From contig JAXHMJ010000002.1 of assembly GCA_034521575.1 (NCBI GenBank), positions 94,706 to 158,705 of the forward strand: a stretch of DNA of 64,000 nt, given 5' to 3'. The DNA comes from a candidate division KSB1 bacterium. GTDB lineage: Bacteria > Zhuqueibacterota > Zhuqueibacteria > Residuimicrobiales > Krinioviventaceae. Every line of letters starts with the position of its first letter. Positions within the stretch are counted from its first letter, which is position 1. A program made the translations under genes and the position numbers. This document shows, one piece after another, positions 8,690 to 17,185 of the stretch. Under the pieces are notes generated by a model. That model searched no databases and was not told the origin of the DNA. It was given only the letters and a program-made list of their open reading frames with translations.

Positions 8690-9514
8690 ATGCACGAAAT
8701 TAACATTTTAAAAGGCTGGTTGCTCTTTTCGTCCCGTGAGCTTGAATCGGACAAAAAGAGAGTGTCGTTGCCCGGATTCGACGTTAAAGATGCATTGCCA
8801 ACAGACATCCCGTCCACCGTCATGGCGGCGCTGGTGAGAAACAAGGTCTACAGAAACGTGTATTTCAGTGATAATCTGGATCACATTTCAGTCGAACCCT
8901 TCAAGGTTTCCTGGTGGTACCGGAAAACGTTTTTTCTCGATGCCATAGATGATTCACACTATTATCGGTTAATTTTCGAGGGACTGAATGATAAAGCAAA
9001 TATATGGCTCAACGGCGTCTGTATCGCGGATTTCAACGAGGTGCAGGGTTGTTTCCGGATGTTTGAATTTGAGGTCACGGAACATCTGCAACAGGGCGAA
9101 AACGCGCTGGCGCTCGAGGTTTTTCCGCCTCAACCGGGTGATTTAAGCATCGGCTTTGTCGACTGGAATCCCTGGCCTCCGGATCAGAATATGGGCATCT
9201 GGCGGCCGGTCAAACTGCTGCAATCCGGCGCCGTGTCCCTGAAAAACGGGTTTGTCAAATCGGATCTGGATGTTGAAACCCTGGAAACGGCGGCTTTGAC
9301 CGTTTCGGCCGAGATCACCAATCATGCGCAAGAGCCCGTGTCCGGTCTGGCTGAAATCAAGATCGAAAACATTGTCTTGAATCAGGAATTTTCCCTGCAG
9401 CCGAACGAAACGCGGAAACTTTGTTTTCACCCATCCGACTATGCGGATTTGAATATCAATACCCCCGGATCTGGTGGCCGGTTCATCTGGGTGAACCCGA
9501 CCTTTACACCATGA
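8690..9514 (+). pseudogene. GH2 family glycosidase relic, N-terminal part (exo-beta-glucosaminidase/CsxA-like)
   Basis: The reading from MHEINILKGW (8690) gives the sugar-binding N-domain of GH2 enzymes of the CsxA type: the VPSTV-like motif IPSTVMAALVRNKVY, the SWWYRKTFFL strand, FEGLNDKANIWLNG, and the signature DWNPWPPDQNMGIWRPV. At about 9465-9475 the frame is lost: the expected TPRIWWPVHLGEPDLYTMNM continues in another frame to about 9565. An alternative start at 8573 adds 39 low-complexity residues that do not match the family. The whole catalytic barrel is missing (see the next feature), so this is not an active glycosidase. Confidence 0.85.
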
Positions 9515-9581
9515 ATATGCGGGTGATGCAGGCGGAACAACTCTCAGACCAGACATCGGTTCGTTCGCGTTTAAAGCGCAA

Positions 9582-10181
9582 ATGGCCAATTATGAAGCCA
9601 TGCGTGCCATGTTTGAGGCGTTTCATGTCAATCGATCCAATGCAACGGGAATTATCCAGTGGATGCTGAATTCAGCCATGCCCGGGATGCTCTGGCAGCT
9701 GTACGACTGGTATCTGATGCCCAACGGCGCTTTTTACGGGGCGAAAAACGGCTGTCGGCCCCTGAATTTGGTGTACCATTATAAAGATCACAGCATCTAT
9801 CTGATTAATGATTATTTACAGGCCGTTGAGGACCTGTCGGCCGAAATCCGCATGCTCGCGATGGACGGCAGGGAACTGTTTGCCAAAACCATAGAAATCC
9901 GTATCGGAGCAAATCAGTCATACAGACTGTATTCGCTTCCGGTGGTGCAATGCTGTGAGAATATTTATTTTCTGGATTTGCGACTGAAAACGCCTGCAGA
10001 CAAAACGCCCCTGATCAATTTTTACTGGCTGTCGACAAAACAGGATGTGCTCGATTATGAATCCGGCGAGTGGTTTCTGACCGCCCATTCGTCATTTGCT
10101 GATTTTACTGCGATCAACCGGATGGAAAAAGCTGACATTGTAACAAAGCATACATTCATTGAACAGGATGAAAAAGGATAG
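9582..10181 (+). pseudogene. GH2 family glycosidase relic, C-terminal part
   Basis: The frame (the family match begins about 9573) contains QMANYEAMRAMFEAF, then MLNSAMPGMLWQLYDWYLMPNG and FYGAKNGCRPLNLVYHYKDH. These are the end of the (beta/alpha)8 barrel and the start of the C-terminal Ig-like domains of CsxA-type GH2 enzymes. The upstream GH2 segment ends at SDQTSVR about 9562, so roughly the first 250-300 residues of the barrel, including the acid/base and nucleophile glutamates, are absent from the DNA. The deletion junction lies about 9560-9575. The following GNAT gene begins 8 bases after this frame ends. Confidence 0.85.
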
Positions 10182-10188
10182 ATCAATC

Positions 10189-10950
10189 ATGAAAACCAGA
10201 ATCGTCAACGTCACCGCTGAAAATCTGGCCGAGTATCCGCAGGTGATCTGTTTTATCAATCCCAAGCACGAGTTTTACCACAAAAAGATCGAATGGCTGG
10301 ACCAACAGTTTAAAAACGGTTTGCGCATCAAATTGCTGTTCATCGAGGAGGAAAAGAAACCGGTCGGATTTATCGAATACGTCCCCGGCGAATATTGCTG
10401 GCGCTCGGTTCAGGCAAACGGCTATATGTTCATCCATTGTCTGTGGACCAACGGCAAAAAGTATCAGCATCAGGGTCTGGGCGCTGAACTGATCGCCGAA
10501 GTGGAGCGGGATGCCAAAGATATGCACGGTGTTGCTGTATTAACCAGTGACAAAGCCTTTATGGCCAACCGGGAGATATTTGTCAAGCGCGGTTATGAAC
10601 TGCTTGAAGAATCCGGAAAGGAACAGCTGCTGGTCAAGACATTCGACAAGGGACCGCTGCCGCACATCAACGACTGGGAGTCGGTGTTGAACTCTTATCA
10701 GGGATTGAATATCATTTATTCGAAACAATGTCCCTGGGTTGCGCGGTTTATGGAAGAAGTCAAGCCGGTTCTGGCCAATGAACATCTGGAGCCCCATATT
10801 ATTGAAATCAAAACAGCAAAGCAAGCCCAAAAAGCGCCTTCGCTGTATGCGACATTCAATCTTGTCTATAACGGCAAATTACTGGCGGATCGTTATATTT
10901 CGGTAACGCGGTTCAAGAATATTTTAAAAAAAGAAATAAAAGCGAGCTAA
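10189..10950 (+). CDS. GNAT family N-acetyltransferase with C-terminal YoaP-like domain
   Basis: A 253-residue cytoplasmic protein. Residues 1 to about 150 form a GNAT fold, with the acetyl-CoA motif A read as QHQGLGAELIAEVERDA and the later FVKRGYELLEE strand. Residues about 165-250 (GPLPHINDWESVLNSY, then IYSKQCPWVARFM) match the C-terminal domain of YoaP-type acetyltransferases, which has a thioredoxin-like look with a single Cys. The start at 10189 is preferred over an in-frame ATG at 10159, which lies inside the GH2 relic. It may have been the second gene of the GH2 operon. The acceptor substrate is unknown. Confidence 0.85.
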   Translation: MKTRIVNVTAENLAEYPQVICFINPKHEFYHKKIEWLDQQFKNGLRIKLLFIEEEKKPVGFIEYVPGEYCWRSVQANGYMFIHCLWTNGKKYQHQGLGAELIAEVERDAKDMHGVAVLTSDKAFMANREIFVKRGYELLEESGKEQLLVKTFDKGPLPHINDWESVLNSYQGLNIIYSKQCPWVARFMEEVKPVLANEHLEPHIIEIKTAKQAQKAPSLYATFNLVYNGKLLADRYISVTRFKNILKKEIKAS

Positions 10951-10951
10951 C

Positions 10952-10988
10952 CGCCCGTTGGTGTTCAGGTCTTGCCGGACGGCTTTTT
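10952..10988 (+). terminator. Weak Rho-independent terminator after the GNAT gene
   Basis: CCGCCCG and CGGACGG can pair with one mismatch across an 18-base loop and are followed directly by seven T residues. The position just after the stop codon at 10950 fits termination. The stem is short and imperfect. Confidence 0.4.
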
Positions 10989-11024
10989 TTGCATCATGTA
11001 AATACGGCTTTGCAAAGAACAAAG

Positions 11025-11046
11025 AGTACGTACTGCAGTACGTACT
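11025..11046. promoter_or_regulatory. Perfect 22-bp palindrome centred on CTGCAG
   Basis: AGTACGTACT, GC, AGTACGTACT: each 10-base arm is itself the alternating sequence AGTACGTACT, and the whole is a perfect inverted repeat without spacer. It lies in a 466-base gene-poor stretch between the GNAT gene and the exported endonuclease-fold gene. It could be an operator for a dimeric repressor or an extruding cruciform; there is no T tract to make it a terminator. Confidence 0.5.
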
Positions 11047-11125
11047 GTTGGAGTGTATATAAATAATAAAAAATCAAAAAATTATGACACTCTTTTACAT
11101 ATTATTATCAGCAACCACAAAGACC

Positions 11126-11351
11126 ATGTCGGTCAATTATAATTTATCCGAAATGCGGATTTGAAAATTACAATAATGCAGGCCAGTGTGTAAATTGTTG
11201 CAAGTTTCAATTCGGACATGCGTACAATGATCTGACATATATGACATTTATCCCGACGCGTACCCGCTCAAAAGCCGCGAGGCTTTGGTTTGTTTTTATT
11301 GTCCTCCTCATATTCATTCTGGTGGTTCTGGTACGGATTAAATCTGCCTGA
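11126..11351 (+). pseudogene. Degenerate small zinc-ribbon membrane protein
   Basis: From 11145 a frame reads YPKCGFENYNNAGQCVNCC, then a basic TRTRSKAARL and one hydrophobic helix (WFVFIVLLIFILVVLVRI) before the stop at 11349-11351. This is the layout of small membrane proteins with an N-terminal zinc ribbon (MIxCPKCGFEN...GQCxxCG). The first cysteine of the ribbon is tyrosine, and no start codon lies in frame: the nearest ATG (11126) is one base out of phase. A frameshift plus a Cys-to-Tyr change would explain it. The frame is only 68 codons, so chance similarity is possible, but the CxxC, spacing and helix agree. Confidence 0.45.
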
Positions 11352-11416
11352 TTTGCAATCAGATGGGTCGAATGATGAGGAGTCCATCGATTTCCATTAT
11401 TTAAAAGGAGTTGAAA

Positions 11417-12289
11417 TTGAAATTACATATTTTTCTATTCATGATTTGTTTGGGATTGGTTGCTATGACCTTTGCGAGTGAAAAGGATATAGCTATAACA
11501 AGGGCCATGACTTTTAACGTCCGGCTGAATGTGGCATCCGACGGTATCAATGCCTGGCCGAACCGAAAGGATCTGGTGGCGGGGATGATCCGCTTTCATC
11601 GTGCTGATATCGTCGGCACCCAGGAAGCGCTGATCGGACAGGTGCATGATTTGGCAGATCGTTTGCCGGACTATGCCTGGTTTGGAGTGGGCCGCGATGA
11701 CGGCGATAAAGCAGGCGAGTTTTGCGCGGTATTTTACCGGAAAGAACGCTTCGAACTGCTCGATCACTCGACCTTCTGGTTGTCCGAGCATCCGGACACA
11801 CCGGGCAAAGGCTGGGATTCCGATTACAATCGCATCGTGACCTGGGGACAATTCAGAGATAAACAGTCCGGGCAAGTATTTTTCTTTTTCAATACCCATT
11901 TTGATCATATTGCGGAAACGGCGCGCCGGGAAAGCGCCACATTGCTGCTGCGGAAAATCAAAATCCTGAGCCATGATTTACCCGTGATCGTGGCGGGTGA
12001 TTTCAATGCCGATCCGGATTCCAAACCCTATGAAATCCTGACCGGCAATCCGGCTCAAATGTCGGGGCAAAAATTAAGCGATACCAAGGCGCTGGCGGTT
12101 TATCCACATCACGGCCCGACCCGCACATTTACCGCATTCCGGTTTTCAGCGTTACAAGAAACAGCCCCGCCCATCGATCATATCTTCATCACCGGCGGTA
12201 CGGTTATCAATCACGGGACGCTTTCGGATACCTTTAACGGTCGTTTGCCCTCCGACCACATGCCGGTGCTGGCGGAGATTGTGTTTTAA
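11417..12289 (+). CDS. Exported endonuclease/exonuclease/phosphatase-fold protein
   Basis: A signal peptide (KLHIFLFMICLGLVAMTF) is followed by an EEP-superfamily domain. The expected motifs are in order: MTFNVR, GTQEA (metal-binding Glu), NTHFDH, AGDFNADPDS, IDHIF and SDHMPV (catalytic Asp-His). The best start is TTG 11417, 6 bases after AAAAGGAG; the TTG at 11411 touches the Shine-Dalgarno sequence. EEP enzymes hydrolyse phosphodiesters or phosphomonoesters; exported members near sugar genes are often annotated only as EEP family. Substrate unknown. It lies upstream of the symporter but is separated by 400 bases, so it is probably a single-gene unit. Confidence 0.9.
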   Translation: MKLHIFLFMICLGLVAMTFASEKDIAITRAMTFNVRLNVASDGINAWPNRKDLVAGMIRFHRADIVGTQEALIGQVHDLADRLPDYAWFGVGRDDGDKAGEFCAVFYRKERFELLDHSTFWLSEHPDTPGKGWDSDYNRIVTWGQFRDKQSGQVFFFFNTHFDHIAETARRESATLLLRKIKILSHDLPVIVAGDFNADPDSKPYEILTGNPAQMSGQKLSDTKALAVYPHHGPTRTFTAFRFSALQETAPPIDHIFITGGTVINHGTLSDTFNGRLPSDHMPVLAEIVF

Positions 12290-12687
12290 AGCATCGTCTC
12301 ATCGTATCGTTGCCGACTGTGCGACGAGGGGGGCGGCACAATAAAACAAAAGACATTCAATTTTTTACCTGTGATGCTATTCTTTGTTAATCATTAAATG
12401 CTTTGTTCGTCTTGTTCGTTGCTGATTTTCTTTGAACAGCGAACACGACAAACGGCGCGAACTGCAACGGCGAATCCGGTAAAAGATATTGAAATCATAT
12501 CAAAATACCGAATGATTGCTATTTCATGATTATTGGATCCTGCACGCCAGCATCGTGGATGCTGAACTCGAAAAATTATTTGAATATTGTCCCATATTTT
12601 TATTATATTGATATTGTCTTTTTTGTGTCAAGAAAACAGAACGTTTCGCATCCTGTTCAGACGATAGCATAAACCGAGGGATATGAT
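12290..12687. other. Intergenic stretch, no gene seen
   Basis: About 400 bases without a supportable frame. Around 12400-12460 an imperfect inverted repeat (TTCGTCTTGTTCGTTGCTG against CAGCGAACACGACAAAC) could form a long, mismatched hairpin. The stretch presumably holds the promoter of the symporter gene at 12688, but no promoter is convincing by eye. Confidence 0.5.
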
Positions 12688-14007
12688 ATGAAACAGCTGA
12701 ATTTACGACGCATTGCCGGATTGTTAGCCGTTATGTTTTTGCTCATCGCCTTGCTGCTGTGGGCTTTTACGGATATACCTCTTGCCCCCCCTTTTGTTGT
12801 CGGTTTTTTCGTCTGTCTTGCCTTGTATTTCCATCAGCATCATTTTTTGAAAAAATTCGCATTCACCGCCTGGGTGTTTGTGTTCGTGTCCGCGTCGTTG
12901 CTGTATCCGGCGGCGTTCGGCTCCTGGTTCGGATTTGATCTCGGCATTCTCATTGTACCGCTCATCCAGATCATTATGTTCGGTATGGGCACAACATTAA
13001 GCGTCAAAGATTTTACCCGGGTGTTCACCATGCCATGGCCCATACTGCTGGGTATTGTGCTGCAGTTTTCCATCATGCCTCTGGCCGGCCTCAGCATTGC
13101 GACCCTGTTCGGTTTTGAACCCGAGGTCGCGGCCGGCGTGATCCTCATCGGCTCCTGTCCCGGTGGTGTGGCGTCCAATTTAATGACTTTTCTCGCCGGC
13201 GGCAATGTAGCATTGTCCGTCACCATGACCTCTTGTTCCACGCTCCTGTCCCCGGTGGCCACGCCGTTTCTCATGGAAACCCTGGCAGGACGCCTGGTGC
13301 CCATCGATTTTGTCGCCATGATGCTTTCGATTTTAAACATGATCATTGTACCCATATTGGCCGGACTCTTTGCTAATCAAATCCTGTATGGTAAAAGCGC
13401 GCTTGTCAAACGCGGGAAATGGCTGCTGCTGATCGGGATTATCGGCCTGGCAGTCGCTTTGGTCAGTATTTTAATTCGCGCTGAATTCTGGGGCGCATTG
13501 GCTGCACTGCGTAACGGCTCGATTATCGGATTTGCATTGATTGGTGTGGTGGCGCTGGCAAAATATGTGATCAATGCGCTGTTCAACGGACCGGAAAACT
13601 GGATGGACAAAGTGCTGCCTGTTGTTTCCATGGCCGGTATCTGTTTTATTATCGGCATTATTACCGCCCGGTCCAGTGAAAAACTGCTGTCCGTGGGACT
13701 GGCGCTGATTGCCGCGGCGATTCTGCACAATTTTATCGGTTATATTCTGGGGTACTGGCTGGCGCGAGCTGCTCGACTGGATGAAAGTTCGTGTCGTACC
13801 GTAGCCTTTGAAGTGGGCATGCAGAACGGCGGCATGGCGTCCGGTCTGGCCATGACGGTGCTCAAGAGCGCCAATGCCGCCCTGGCCCCGGCCATATTCG
13901 GTCCCTGGATGAATATTTCAGGATCCATGTTGTCCACCTGGTGGCACCGCAAACCGGCCAAACCTCAAGAGTCTGAACAGGATAAAACGATCAAGACTGA
14001 ATCCTGA
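12688..14007 (+). CDS. Bile acid:sodium symporter (SBF/BASS) family transporter
   Basis: A 439-residue integral inner-membrane protein. The N-terminal two hydrophobic segments are followed by the SBF core: IQIIMFGMGTTLSVKDF, the conserved GVILIGSCPGGVASNLM (the discontinuous-helix sodium/substrate motif), and in the second half FEVGMQNGGMASGLA, the matching crossover motif. Family members co-transport organic anions such as bile acids, pantothenate or keto acids with sodium. Position just before a secreted enolase-superfamily enzyme and an RraA-like enzyme suggests uptake of a sugar-acid product; this is context inference. Start supported by GAGGG upstream of ATG 12688. Confidence 0.92.
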   Translation: MKQLNLRRIAGLLAVMFLLIALLLWAFTDIPLAPPFVVGFFVCLALYFHQHHFLKKFAFTAWVFVFVSASLLYPAAFGSWFGFDLGILIVPLIQIIMFGMGTTLSVKDFTRVFTMPWPILLGIVLQFSIMPLAGLSIATLFGFEPEVAAGVILIGSCPGGVASNLMTFLAGGNVALSVTMTSCSTLLSPVATPFLMETLAGRLVPIDFVAMMLSILNMIIVPILAGLFANQILYGKSALVKRGKWLLLIGIIGLAVALVSILIRAEFWGALAALRNGSIIGFALIGVVALAKYVINALFNGPENWMDKVLPVVSMAGICFIIGIITARSSEKLLSVGLALIAAAILHNFIGYILGYWLARAARLDESSCRTVAFEVGMQNGGMASGLAMTVLKSANAALAPAIFGPWMNISGSMLSTWWHRKPAKPQESEQDKTIKTES

Positions 14008-14067
14008 ATATGTTCTGATGGGTTGATATAAAAAAAGTATATGTTCATAGTCCGAAAGGAGAGAACC

Positions 14068-15444
14068 ATGATCAATCGTCGAAATATGCTGAAACGGCTC
14101 GGTATAGGCGCAGCTGCAACGGCGGCAGCCGGAAGATTCGTGACCGATGCGGATGCACAGGAAGTCAAGGCCCGGGTCAACACAAATTCGCAGCCCTCTG
14201 ATCTTAAAATCACCGACTTGCGCATCGTGCGTATGGGACCGGGATGGCGGCGCTATGTGGTGCGTCTGGATACCAATCAGGGGATAAGCGGATACGGTGA
14301 AGTGCGCGACGGCTCCAGTCCGACCTACGCTTTGATGCTCAAAAGCCGGATTTTGGGTGAGAATCCCTGTAACGTTGACAAAATATTCAGAAAACTGAAA
14401 CAATTCGGGCATCACGCCAGACAGGCCGGGGGAGTCGTATCCATTGAAATGGCCTGCTGGGACCTGGCCGGGAAAGCCTGGAATGTGCCCTGCTGGCAGA
14501 TGCTCGGGGGACAATTCCGCGACAAGATCAGGGTGTATACCGATACGCCCACCCTAAATGATCCTGTGAAAATGGGTAAGAAACTCAAAGAACGCATGGA
14601 TATCGGCTATACGTTTTTAAAAATGGATGTGGGTATCCGGCTGCTGCGTGATATCCCGGGAACCATCACGGCGCCGAAAGGCATGACCAAGACTTTTCAG
14701 GTCAAGCACCCGTTCACCGGTATCCGCATCACGGACAAGGGGCTATCCATTTTAAAGGACTATTGCGCGGCGGTGCGCGATATTGTCGGCTGGGAAATCC
14801 CCATTGCAACCGATCATTATGGTCATTTTCCGGTTGAAGACTGTATTAAAATAGCACAGGCGCTGGATGAGTTTAATCTGGCCTGGTATGAGGATATGGT
14901 ACCCTGGGAATACACGGATCAGTATGTGATGCTGCGCAATTCCTGCGACACGCCCATCCTGACCGGTGAGGATGTTTATCTCAAAGACGGCTTTATGGAT
15001 TTGTTTGAGAAAAAAGCCATTGCCATCTGTCATCCGGATCTGGCTTCGTCCGGCGGTCTGCTGGAAACCAAAAAGATCGGTGATTTGGCTATGGAGCATG
15101 GCATTGCCATGGCCTTGCATATGGCCGGAAGTCCGGTCACAATGTATTCATCTGTGCACTGTGCGGCGGCTACGGAGAACTTTTTGGTGATGGAACATCA
15201 TAACGTGGATGACGACTGGTACGACGATCTTGTGACCGGCGTGCCCAAACCGCTGGTTCAGGACGGCTATGTGCCTGTTCCGAATGGTCCCGGCCTGGGT
15301 ATTGAACTCAACGAAAAAGCCATCAAAAAGCATTTAAAAGGTGACGATCAGTATTTTGCACCCACACCGGAATGGGATGACGAGGAATCCTGGGACCGGC
15401 TGTGGAGCCGTCTGCAGAGAATGCGCAGACGTAATCTGACATAA
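14068..15444 (+). CDS. Tat-exported mandelate racemase/muconate-lactonizing-type enolase superfamily enzyme (sugar-acid dehydratase-like)
   Basis: 458 residues. The N-terminus INRRNMLKRLGIGAAATAAA has a twin-arginine leader. The catalytic barrel shows Lys185 in LKMD, metal ligands Asp249 (IATDH), Glu275 (WYEDM) and Glu301 (TGED), and His351 in ALHMAGSP. The set matches acid-sugar dehydratases of the MR/MLE group, which abstract the proton alpha to a carboxylate. Start at 14068 behind AAGGAG; an upstream ATG (14041) would bury the Tat motif. The next gene follows 37 bases later and is also exported, so the two probably act in the periplasm on the same sugar acid. Substrate not determinable from sequence alone. 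Confidence 0.9.
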   Translation: MINRRNMLKRLGIGAAATAAAGRFVTDADAQEVKARVNTNSQPSDLKITDLRIVRMGPGWRRYVVRLDTNQGISGYGEVRDGSSPTYALMLKSRILGENPCNVDKIFRKLKQFGHHARQAGGVVSIEMACWDLAGKAWNVPCWQMLGGQFRDKIRVYTDTPTLNDPVKMGKKLKERMDIGYTFLKMDVGIRLLRDIPGTITAPKGMTKTFQVKHPFTGIRITDKGLSILKDYCAAVRDIVGWEIPIATDHYGHFPVEDCIKIAQALDEFNLAWYEDMVPWEYTDQYVMLRNSCDTPILTGEDVYLKDGFMDLFEKKAIAICHPDLASSGGLLETKKIGDLAMEHGIAMALHMAGSPVTMYSSVHCAAATENFLVMEHHNVDDDWYDDLVTGVPKPLVQDGYVPVPNGPGLGIELNEKAIKKHLKGDDQYFAPTPEWDDEESWDRLWSRLQRMRRRNLT

Positions 15445-15481
15445 ATTCGTGCAAATCATTAATCGAAACGGAGAGGTTGGT

Positions 15482-16411
15482 ATGTTATTGAAACGATTGA
15501 TATTTATTTTGATGGCAGGTTTATTTATTGTACAGTCACTTTACGCCCAGGTCGGCGTGTTTTCAAAAGAGGATATTATCAAATATACCCCCCAATGGGA
15601 GGGGGAACGTTTTCCGGACGGACGTCCCAGGGTGGCAGATGAGCTTCTGGAGCGCTTAAAGAGCGTATCCATTGAGGAAGCCTGGGCTGTGTGTCGGCGA
15701 CACGGATTTCACAATCAGTTTGAAGGCGACTGGGTGATCACCGAAAACGAGCCGGTATTGACCGGACGTGCGGTTACGGCCTGTTTTCATCCAAAGCGTC
15801 CGGATGTGGATGCGGTTATTGATGAACAGGGCGAAAAAGACGGTCGTATCGGCGCACAGAATTCCTGGATCATCGATACGCTGGCGGACGGCGACGTTAT
15901 TGTGGTGGATTTGATGGGCAAGGTGGTTGACGGCACCTATCTGGGTGATAATCTGGCCAATTCGATCTGGGTGAAAACCGGCGGTACCGGTGTGGTGATT
16001 GACGGCGGCGCCCGCGATATCGAAGGCGTGAAGAAAATTAAAGATTTTCCCATTTTCAACCGCGGCTGGCACCCGTCTTATCTTGATGGCGCTATGCTTA
16101 TGGGGATCAATTCACCCATCCGAATCGGACATGCCTCGGTGATGCCGGGTGACGCGGTTCTGGGAAAAGAAGAAGGTGTGATTTTCATACCGGCGCATCT
16201 GGTTGAGGAGACTGTACAAACTTCGGAAATTATCCGGCTGCGGGATGAATTCGGACATCAGATGCTGCGTCAGGGAGAATACACGCCGGGACAGATTGAC
16301 AGCAAATGGACGGAAGAGATAGAAGAGCATTTCCGCCGCTGGCTGCAGGAACGTGATGAAGAACTGACTGAATATCAGCGGGAAAAACTGCTCAAAGGCC
16401 GGACGTGGTAA
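15482..16411 (+). CDS. Exported RraA/HMG-aldolase family protein
   Basis: 309 residues with a Sec signal peptide (LLKRLIFILMAGLFIVQSLYA). The core carries DVIVVDLMGKVVDGTYLGDN, then GVVIDGGARDIEGVKKI, the G-x-R-D motif of RraA-like and 4-hydroxy-4-methyl-2-oxoglutarate/oxaloacetate aldolases that binds the divalent metal and the keto acid. A C-terminal helical extension (SKWTEEIEEHFRRWLQERDEE) is longer than in RraA itself. True RraA is cytoplasmic; secretion points to a catabolic aldolase/decarboxylase acting on the product of the preceding dehydratase. Start at 15482 behind GGAGAGG. Confidence 0.85.
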   Translation: MLLKRLIFILMAGLFIVQSLYAQVGVFSKEDIIKYTPQWEGERFPDGRPRVADELLERLKSVSIEEAWAVCRRHGFHNQFEGDWVITENEPVLTGRAVTACFHPKRPDVDAVIDEQGEKDGRIGAQNSWIIDTLADGDVIVVDLMGKVVDGTYLGDNLANSIWVKTGGTGVVIDGGARDIEGVKKIKDFPIFNRGWHPSYLDGAMLMGINSPIRIGHASVMPGDAVLGKEEGVIFIPAHLVEETVQTSEIIRLRDEFGHQMLRQGEYTPGQIDSKWTEEIEEHFRRWLQERDEELTEYQREKLLKGRTW

Positions 16412-16506
16412 GTTTGTTTTGCAATGAAATATCCGCACCAGCGTTGCTGCAAGATCAGCATGATCTGGAAACAGAGGGGGTAGCGGAAGACAGCCTGGCT
16501 GTAGCG

Positions 16507-16527
16507 AGGGGGATGCTTCCCCCTTTT
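16507..16527 (+). terminator. Rho-independent terminator after the enolase/RraA pair
   Basis: A 7-bp stem AGGGGGA / TCCCCCT with loop TGCT is followed by further T residues. It lies about 95 bases after the RraA-like stop codon and closes the exported-enzyme operon. Confidence 0.6.
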
Positions 16528-16673
16528 GAAAAAATGATTTCTTGATGACATGAACCTAATCAAATAGGCTCCCATACGGTTGGAAAAAAGCATACCCTGT
16601 TTTTTTAATTGGTTTCATTGATCTTTTTTTATTTTAGCATGTAAAATAAAGCTCTTATGAAAGGGAAACCGTT

Positions 16674-16997
16674 ATAAAGTATGCACTCGTGCTGTTTTTT
16701 GTTTTCGTCTTTTTATCCCTCATCGCGTCGGCACCGGCAAAGGATACAAATCCGCCTGCCGCGCGCGTTGAAAATGTGGTGGACGAATATTACGGTGTCA
16801 AGGTGAACGATCCGCGCGTGGAACCCTGGAATTCTGCAAAAATGACAGCGCGTCTGCAGGCGGCCAGCGGCAGTGACAATCCGATTTTGTTCCGGGTCGA
16901 TTACAGTTCAGGTCACGGCATCGGCTCTACCCGGCAGCAGTACCTGGAAGAACTGGCGGACGAATGGGCGTTTCTGTTGTGGCAGTTTGGTGAATAA
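16674..16997 (+). pseudogene. Prolyl oligopeptidase (S9A) relic with internal deletion
   Basis: The frame joins an N-terminal piece of a prolyl oligopeptidase (signal peptide, then PPAARVENVVDEYYGVKVNDP) directly to the last about 75 residues of the same family (NDPRVEPWNSAKMTARLQ, SSGHGIGSTRQQYLEELADE). The catalytic His lies in the GHG motif; the propeller, the active-site Ser and the Asp are gone, roughly 550-600 residues. The usual start codon position is ATA (16674) instead of ATG: reading ATA AAG TAT GCA CTC GTG CTG gives a perfect signal peptide, so the start seems mutated too. The internal GTG at 16689 cuts the leader short. Confidence 0.85.
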
Positions 16998-17185
16998 GAG
17001 CTGACGCCGGCTGAATTTTTCACATTGGCATGTCACGAAAAGTAGAGTAGAATCATTTGATCACAAGATGTTTGCCGGAGAAGCAGACATCTTGTGATTT
17101 CAGGGTGTTTCGGAAACTCCTTTTGGATAGCATCCTATTCACGGTTTGATTAAAACGGGTTCAATTTTAGCGCTTTGCGGATTCT

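Noticed and set aside
12840-13730. Long minus-strand open frames (171 and 117 aa) opposite the SBF symporter
   Set aside because: They are antisense to a well-supported membrane protein, have low-complexity M/P/N-rich composition and no ribosome-binding sites.
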